A DNA stretch of 10,747 nucleotides, from NCBI GenBank assembly GCA_050288085.1, contig JBNKDD010000194.1:1-10747 (forward strand). Reading direction: 5' to 3'. Below, one piece after another: positions 6,964 to 10,747 of this stretch (the stretch's first letter is position 1; each line of letters starts with the position of its first letter). Both the position numbers and the translations under genes were made by a program. Below the pieces are notes generated by a model. It saw nothing but the letters and a program-made list of their open reading frames with translations, ran no database searches and was not told the origin of the DNA. This stretch comes from JBNKDD01 sp050288085 (lineage in GTDB: Bacteria; Chloroflexota; Anaerolineae; Aggregatilineales; UBA3940).

Positions 6964-7815
6964 ATGCGAAAGTTGATTGTCAATGCGGACGACCTGGGTT
7001 ACACCTTGGGTGTGACACGTGGAATCATCCGTGCTCATAAGGATGGGATTGTCACCTCAGCCAGCGTGACAGTGAATATGCCTGCCGCCGCCGAATCGGT
7101 GGAACTGACTCGGAAGGAGGCCCCCGACCTGGGATTGGGTCTTCACCTGACATTGACTGCTGGGCCATCTGTTGCCTCGTCTGACTTGATCCCCGATCTG
7201 GTCAAACCTGATGGTCATTTTCATCCTAAGGCTGAGGTGACCGCCCGGTTAGGTCAGCTTGATATGGTACAGGTAGAGCGCGAGCTGTTGGCCCAGGTGG
7301 ATCGCTTCATTGAGTTAGCCGGTAAGCAGCCCGATCACCTGGACAGCCATCACCATATTACTTATCTGCATCCATCTATTATGGAACTGATGCTGCGTTT
7401 GGCAAGCAGGCTGGCTATCCCTATTCGTAAGCCGCTTAACGACAATGTGAGCATCGTTGCTGAGTTTGTGAAGATGTTGGGGATAACGGCAGAGCCTAAG
7501 GTGGCTGCATCGATGGCCGGGGCGCTGGAAAACAAAATGGCTGCAGCTTCGGTAAAGATGCCGGATCATTTCATCTCTGGATTTTTTAAAAAACAGGCTA
7601 CGCTTGGTGACCTGTTGATCCTGCTGGCTAATTTACCGGAAGGGATCAGCGAAGTGATGTGCCATCCCGCAGAAGTCGATGATGCGTTGGTAGCCTCATC
7701 CAGCTATACGACCTATCGTCAGGCAGAACTGGATGCACTGACACACCCCAGCGTCCGCGAGTTGATTCAATCGGAGGGTATTGAGTTGATTAATTTTGGG
7801 GGGCTGGAAGGTTAA
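6964..7815 (+). CDS. YdjC/ChbG-family carbohydrate deacetylase
   Basis: 283-residue cytosolic enzyme of the YdjC family, whose characterised members remove an N-acetyl group from chito-oligosaccharides (ChbG); HpnK of hopanoid gene clusters is a relative. The family signature NADDLGY (7-13) supplies the metal and catalytic aspartates. His61 in LGLHLTLT and the DSHHH motif (127-131) supply the histidine ligands, and MCHPAE (232-237) near the C terminus is also conserved. All key positions are intact. GGGGGT (6952-6957) and TAGGG (6957-6961) precede the ATG. The gene overlaps the next by one base (TAATG). No sugar transporter, PTS or hopanoid gene is near, so the substrate is open. The company of a phosphodiesterase and a methyltransferase suggests a lipid-linked or glycan substrate, which is inference. 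Confidence 0.9.
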   Translation: MRKLIVNADDLGYTLGVTRGIIRAHKDGIVTSASVTVNMPAAAESVELTRKEAPDLGLGLHLTLTAGPSVASSDLIPDLVKPDGHFHPKAEVTARLGQLDMVQVERELLAQVDRFIELAGKQPDHLDSHHHITYLHPSIMELMLRLASRLAIPIRKPLNDNVSIVAEFVKMLGITAEPKVAASMAGALENKMAAASVKMPDHFISGFFKKQATLGDLLILLANLPEGISEVMCHPAEVDDALVASSSYTTYRQAELDALTHPSVRELIQSEGIELINFGGLEG

Positions 7816-8486
7816 TGAAATTTTTCGTCGGGATATGGTGGGGGCTGGTTCGGTTTGGCTTCCGTCTGCTGTATAACGAGTTCGCCTGGACGTATGATCT
7901 GGTCAGTTGGGTAGTTTCGTTGGGACATTGGCGGCGATGGCAGCGGGCCAGCATCCCCTATTTACAGGCAGCCGATGACCTGATCCTTGAACTGGCGCAT
8001 GGAACCGCCAATCTACAGGTTGATCTGGCAGATGCCGGGCTCAAGGCCATCGGACTCGATTTTTCGCCCCACATGGGGCGGATCGCCTTACGGAAATTGT
8101 CGGCAAAGGGGTTAGCTGCACGATTGGTTCGTGGAAGTGGCATGCAGTTACCATTCCCAGATCAGTGCTTCCAGGCTGTTGTCAGTACCTTCCCGACCGA
8201 GTTTATTATTCACCCGGACACCTTGCGAGAAGCGTATCGTGTCCTGAAACCGGGTGGTCGGTTTGTCGTTGTACCTAATGGGATGCTGACTCTTGCCAAT
8301 CCGCTGGTCTGGTTTTTGGAATGGTTATATCGAATCACCGGGCAGCGCGGCCCCTGGGAAGGTGATCCGATGCAAAGGGTTAAAGGTATTGGCTTTGATG
8401 TGACCGTGCACGCCGAGGAACTGCCGGGCAGCAAAGTCTGGATTGTTGTCGCACAGAAACCTGAATCAGGGGAGGCTGATCATTGA
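7815..8486 (+). CDS. Class I SAM-dependent methyltransferase, UbiE-like, probably membrane-associated
   Basis: 223-residue methyltransferase of the Methyltransf_11/UbiE type. The first 45 residues are rich in Trp, Phe, Tyr and Arg (WWGLVRFGFRLLYNEFAWTYD) and look like an amphipathic membrane-binding segment. The SAM-binding motif I reads LELAHGTANL (58-67) instead of the usual E-x-G-x-G-x-G, so two of the three glycines are replaced. The acidic ribose ligand is Asp82 in IGLDFS. Motif FPDQCFQAVVS and the post-motif LKPGGRFVVV are conserved. Translation is coupled on both sides: the ATG shares one base with the upstream stop and the end overlaps the next gene by 4 nt. Substrate unknown; a lipid or quinone-like acceptor is plausible. 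Loss of the glycines could mean altered SAM binding. Confidence 0.85.
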   Translation: MKFFVGIWWGLVRFGFRLLYNEFAWTYDLVSWVVSLGHWRRWQRASIPYLQAADDLILELAHGTANLQVDLADAGLKAIGLDFSPHMGRIALRKLSAKGLAARLVRGSGMQLPFPDQCFQAVVSTFPTEFIIHPDTLREAYRVLKPGGRFVVVPNGMLTLANPLVWFLEWLYRITGQRGPWEGDPMQRVKGIGFDVTVHAEELPGSKVWIVVAQKPESGEADH

Positions 8487-8758
8487 GTTTGTCACCCGCT
8501 TTTGTTTTCAGTATGCTGCTTGCCACTTTATATGGTGCATTGATGCATTTCATTTTTGGTGGCAATGGCCGCCGCTTATTCAGTCTGATCCTGGCTGCCT
8601 GGATCGGTTTTGCGATTGGGCAGGCAGTCGGGCGGGTGCTTGATATCCGCCCGTTGGCAATCGGTGTGGTTAATATCCTGGGTGGTTCCGTCGGTGCATT
8701 GATCTCCATAGTCATTGCGCTCATACTCTCACGGCCAGAACCCTCTGTGGAACAGTAG
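8483..8758 (+). CDS. Small three-helix membrane protein, unknown function
   Basis: 91-residue protein not assigned to a named family. Three hydrophobic stretches fit membrane helices at about 7-25, 32-50 and 58-83, the last two glycine-rich (WIGFAIGQAVGR and GGSVGALIS), separated by short charged turns (NGRR; LDIRP). The C-terminal end SRPEPSVEQ is polar. The TTG start at 8483 overlaps the methyltransferase stop by 4 nt and is supported by a very strong GGGGAGG (8469-8475) 7 nt upstream, which decides this start over downstream ATGs. It ends the six-gene unit; after it come 36 nt and then the next promoter. Coupled translation suggests it works with, or anchors, the methyltransferase; this is inference. 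Confidence 0.8.
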   Translation: MSLSPAFVFSMLLATLYGALMHFIFGGNGRRLFSLILAAWIGFAIGQAVGRVLDIRPLAIGVVNILGGSVGALISIVIALILSRPEPSVEQ

Positions 8759-8794
8759 TTGGACGAGAAAAGTTAGAAATAAGTTGGCTACCTC

Positions 8795-8823
8795 TTTTCA
8801 CACGGTAGTGGCTATGCTATAAT
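8795..8823 (+). promoter_or_regulatory. Sigma-70-type promoter of the YtxG-like/YtxH-like pair
   Basis: TTTTCA (8795-8800, 4 of 6 matches to TTGACA) and a perfect TATAAT (8818-8823) are 17 nt apart, with TGC making an extended -10. A start near 8830 gives a leader of about 39 nt. A short inverted repeat, CTACC (8788-8792) and GGTAG (8804-8808), straddles the -35 box and could be a weak operator, though it is only 5 bp. No clear terminator separates this promoter from the preceding gene, so read-through is possible. Confidence 0.72.
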
Positions 8824-8868
8824 TCATTCAGTCGATCGTTCCCTACTTATCAAGAAAGTAAGCGAAAC

Positions 8869-9528
8869 ATGGCAGATACGCCAAATTCGCAGCAAGAAGA
8901 ATCAAACGGCGTTAACTCCGCAGTTATCGGCAGTATCATTCTGCTCATCACGCTCGGATTGGCGCTGGTGGTCGCCGCCGTTTTGTTGGCATTTAATGCA
9001 GAAACGGTCGCACCGGGTGTAGAGATCATCCGCGATTTGATGATCATTGTACTGGCCCTGCTGTTGGCCTTAGTAGGGACGGCAATCGTAGTGCTCTTGA
9101 TCCAGATCGCACGGTTGGTGAACTTGCTGAATAACGAGGTCCAACCGTTAATCAAGGCGGCTTCTGACACGGTTAACACTGTGCGTGGCACTGCCACTTT
9201 CCTGAGCAATAACCTGGTTGAACCGGTGATGGCCGTAAACAGCGCCGTAAAAGGGATGACCCGTATGGCGCAGGATGCGGATGCAATCCGTCAGGCAGCA
9301 GGTATTCTGATGTCGGCGGCAACCGGGGCACGTGCTGCTGCCAATCCGGCAGCAGAGAAAACCGCAGATGCTGATGCTCAGGCTGAAGCTGGAACAACTG
9401 ATAGTGAAGAATCGACTGGTGCTGATACAAAGCAGTCCGATCACGATAATAGCACCACTGGGAATGGTAAAGTTAAGGGCGAAGCCAATCAACCTTCGCA
9501 AGACTGTGAGTCAATAGGAGAAGAATAA
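8869..9528 (+). CDS. Two-TM membrane protein, YtxG/DUF948-like
   Basis: 219-residue membrane protein. A polar N terminus (1-16) is followed by two membrane helices at about 18-42 and 57-81, then a segment resembling the DUF948 pattern: NNEVQPLIKAASDTVNTVRG (88-107) and TATFLSNNLVEPVMAVNSA (108-126). The last 65 residues are Ala-, Glu-, Asp- and Ser-rich and look disordered. Standard DUF948 proteins have one helix, so the extra one is unusual. The ATG at 8869 has only a weak AAGAAAG site upstream. It is followed after 1 nt by a YtxH-family gene, the same order as the general-stress ytxG-ytxH pair of Bacillus. That pairing strengthens the call; the molecular function is unknown in the family. 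Confidence 0.7.
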   Translation: MADTPNSQQEESNGVNSAVIGSIILLITLGLALVVAAVLLAFNAETVAPGVEIIRDLMIIVLALLLALVGTAIVVLLIQIARLVNLLNNEVQPLIKAASDTVNTVRGTATFLSNNLVEPVMAVNSAVKGMTRMAQDADAIRQAAGILMSAATGARAAANPAAEKTADADAQAEAGTTDSEESTGADTKQSDHDNSTTGNGKVKGEANQPSQDCESIGEE

Positions 9529-9529
9529 A

Positions 9530-9907
9530 ATGGCAAACGATGACAGTGGAGATGTTGGTGCTTTCCTGACCGGTTTTGTGGTCGGTGGAATGGTTGGGGC
9601 GGTGGTTTCGATCCTGTTTGCCCCGCAATCAGGTGAAGAAACCCGGGTACAAATCCGCGACAAGGGCATTGAGCTGCGTGATAAGGCCGATGCCGAGGTA
9701 AAGCAGATTCGTGACCGGGCCGAATCAACCCTGGCCGATGTGCGCAAGCAGGCTGACGAAATCCAGCAGCGCACAACCGAAATGGTCGAAGATGCCCGCA
9801 AGCGGATCACGGAAGCGGTTGAGCAGGGCGTGGAAACTGCCCGTAAGACGCGTGAACAACTGGAGAGCGGCTCAGATTCTACCGGATCAGAAGAGGCCTC
9901 TGCCTGA
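9530..9907 (+). CDS. YtxH-like envelope protein
   Basis: 125-residue protein. The N-terminal glycine-rich membrane segment GFVVGGMVGAVVSILFAP (15-32) followed by QSGEETR (33-39) is the YtxH-family signature. The remainder, about 40-117, is a highly charged alternating helix (DKADAEVKQIRDRAEST, KQADEIQQRTTEMVEDARKR) with the spacing of an extended coiled coil, ending in a Ser/Glu tail. The start is decided by AGGAG (9516-9520), 9 nt upstream, and lies 1 nt after the upstream stop, so the two proteins are co-expressed. Two hairpin terminators follow. Function is unknown; family members are stress-related or envelope-associated in Bacillus. Residues 50-115 also resemble late-embryogenesis-abundant-like or apolipoprotein-like helices, which I take as composition rather than homology. 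Confidence 0.82.
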   Translation: MANDDSGDVGAFLTGFVVGGMVGAVVSILFAPQSGEETRVQIRDKGIELRDKADAEVKQIRDRAESTLADVRKQADEIQQRTTEMVEDARKRITEAVEQGVETARKTREQLESGSDSTGSEEASA

Positions 9908-9915
9908 TAAAGTTT

Positions 9916-9946
9916 AGCAGGGAACAATCTGTTTGTCCCCTGCTTT
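9916..9946 (+). terminator. First hairpin after the ytxH-like gene
   Basis: AGCAGGG (9916-9922) pairs with CCCTGCT (9938-9944). After one A-C mismatch, ACAA (9924-9927) pairs with TTGT (9933-9936), leaving a 5-nt loop. Only three T follow the stem, so this is a modest terminator for the gene ending at 9907, probably working with the stronger hairpin just downstream. Confidence 0.55.
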
Positions 9947-9956
9947 GGAATTTGAT

Positions 9957-9995
9957 AACGACCCGGCAAAATAACTTGCCGGGTCGTTTTGTTTT
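9957..9995 (+). terminator. Strong intrinsic terminator
   Basis: AACGACCCGGCAA (9957-9969) pairs perfectly over 13 bp with TTGCCGGGTCGTT (9976-9988), with a 6-nt loop (9970-9975), followed by TTTTGTTTT (9987-9995). This is a textbook plus-strand terminator. Its T-run overlaps the stop codon of the convergent minus-strand gene (9994-9996). On the minus strand the stem is not followed by a T-run. Confidence 0.92.
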
Positions 9996-10747
9996 ATGCT
10001 GATTCAATCTGGGCGAGCGCTGCCGCGATGGTGTGCAGCAGGTCACCTGCCATCACACTCCGGGAAGACCCTAGATCGCGGGCAGCAGTTTCACCCGCAA
10101 GCGCATGAACGTAAGCCCCACAGACTGCCGCATCAAACGGATTGAGGCCCTGGGCCAGCATTCCGACAATGCAACCGGCCAGCACATCTCCTGTCCCGGC
10201 AGAGGCCAGGGCATCTGTGGCAAATGGCAGTATAACTGCCTTCCCCTCTGGCTCGGTAATTACGGTATAGGCCCCCTTGAGCACTACTATGCAGCCCCAT
10301 TCAGCGGCTTTTTCAATCGCCAATCCGATTCGTTCCTGATGGGGTGGGGGGGCATCCAATCCGGTCAACCGGGCCATCTCTCCGGGGTGAGGGGTCAGGA
10401 TGGTTCCCTGTGGAAGCAGTTCCCACCACTCATCGATCTTGGAGAGCAGATTTAGTCCATCCGCATCAATGACGAGCGGGGGGAAGTCAGAAGATCCTTT
10501 ACTGTCTGATTCAGTTTGTTCGACTCTTCCGAAGCCGATATTGCCTTTCTTGGGCCGGTGATCGGCTCTTAGAAGACCTCGTAGGAAGGCCGCAGTCTCT
10601 TCTTCGTGGCTGATCCCTGGCCCAATCAACCAGGCTTCAGACTCTCCGGCTTCCGTCAATAAGACGTTGATAGCCGCATTGTTGATCACACCCATGCTGT
10701 GTGGGAGGAGCAGCCAGGTTGTTTCGCGCAGTTGGGCGGCCAGCACG
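9994..10747 (-). CDS. nnrD: ADP-dependent NAD(P)H-hydrate dehydratase, C-terminal part (5' end outside window)
   Basis: Repairs hydrated NAD(P)H by ADP-dependent dehydration of the S-epimer, in the cytosol. The visible 251 codons cover most of the YjeF C-terminal (ribokinase-like) domain: IGPGIS (41-46, counting from the GTG at 10746), VIDADGLNLL (92-101), TPHPGEM (118-124), VLKGAYTVI (155-163) and SAGTGDVLAG (182-191) with the expected catalytic Asp187. The frame is open to the window edge and that GTG has no reason to be a start, so the protein is N-terminally cut. It may be a stand-alone NnrD or the end of a bifunctional Nnr with an epimerase domain. A hydrophilic stretch (about 62-88, Lys, Glu, Ser and Gly rich) before VIDADG looks like an insertion. 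It converges on the ytxH-like gene. Confidence 0.93.
   Translation of the reverse strand, partial: VLAAQLRETTWLLLPHSMGVINNAAINVLLTEAGESEAWLIGPGISHEEETAAFLRGLLRADHRPKKGNIGFGRVEQTESDSKGSSDFPPLVIDADGLNLLSKIDEWWELLPQGTILTPHPGEMARLTGLDAPPPHQERIGLAIEKAAEWGCIVVLKGAYTVITEPEGKAVILPFATDALASAGTGDVLAGCIVGMLAQGLNPFDAAVCGAYVHALAGETAARDLGSSRSVMAGDLLHTIAAALAQIESA

Noticed and set aside
8759..8794. Terminator between the small membrane protein and the next promoter
   Set aside because: Only a 5-bp inverted repeat (CTACC/GGTAG) is present nearby, it overlaps the -35 box, and no GC-rich stem with a T-run follows.
9511..9969. 152-codon open frame on the minus strand over the ytxH-like gene
   Set aside because: It is Ser/Arg-rich as expected from the antisense of a charged coiled coil, and it spans both the terminator hairpins and a well-supported plus-strand gene.

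Overview
The window is an ordinary-looking, densely packed bacterial chromosome segment of moderate GC. No tRNA, rRNA, CRISPR array, insertion sequence or phage gene was seen. Gene content (tig-clpP-clpX, a two-TM DUF948/YtxG-like protein followed by YtxH, a membrane-associated UbiE-type methyltransferase, a winged-helix AAA+ ATPase) is most reminiscent of the Chloroflexota, probably Anaerolineae-like. That assignment is an inference from family resemblance, not from a search.

Layout. (1) Positions 2-2545, plus strand: the 3' part of trigger factor with a long acidic tail, then clpP and clpX, closely spaced as one protein quality-control operon. (2) Positions 2568-2601: a hairpin whose T-tract lies on the minus strand, ending a minus-strand metallo-beta-lactamase-fold hydrolase gene (2630-3337). 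(3) Positions 3338-3562: a divergent promoter region with an extended -10 element on each strand. (4) Positions 3563-8758, plus strand: six genes that read as one transcription unit: class V PLP enzyme, AAA+ ATPase, glycerophosphodiester phosphodiesterase, YdjC/ChbG-family deacetylase, SAM methyltransferase and a small three-helix membrane protein. Most junctions are 11 nt or less or overlap. The exception is a 64-nt gap holding a perfect 9-bp hairpin before the phosphodiesterase. (5) Positions 8795-9907, plus strand: a second promoter and a YtxG-like/YtxH-like pair of envelope proteins, closed by two tandem hairpin terminators. (6) Positions 9994-10747, minus strand: the C-terminal part of an ADP-dependent NAD(P)H-hydrate dehydratase, cut by the window edge.

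How it fits together. Trigger factor, ClpP and ClpX fold or degrade cytosolic proteins. The phosphodiesterase, YdjC-family deacetylase, methyltransferase and small membrane protein could act on lipid or glycan material near the membrane, but no substrate can be read from the sequence. The AAA+ ATPase with an N-terminal winged-helix-like region is the least explained large gene. The clearest shared regulatory signature is the 9-mer TGCTATAAT, an extended -10 box, found at four places, three of them in intergenic promoter positions. I see no clear-cut new defence, mobile or biosynthetic system. The most open questions are the ATPase and the six-gene unit around it.
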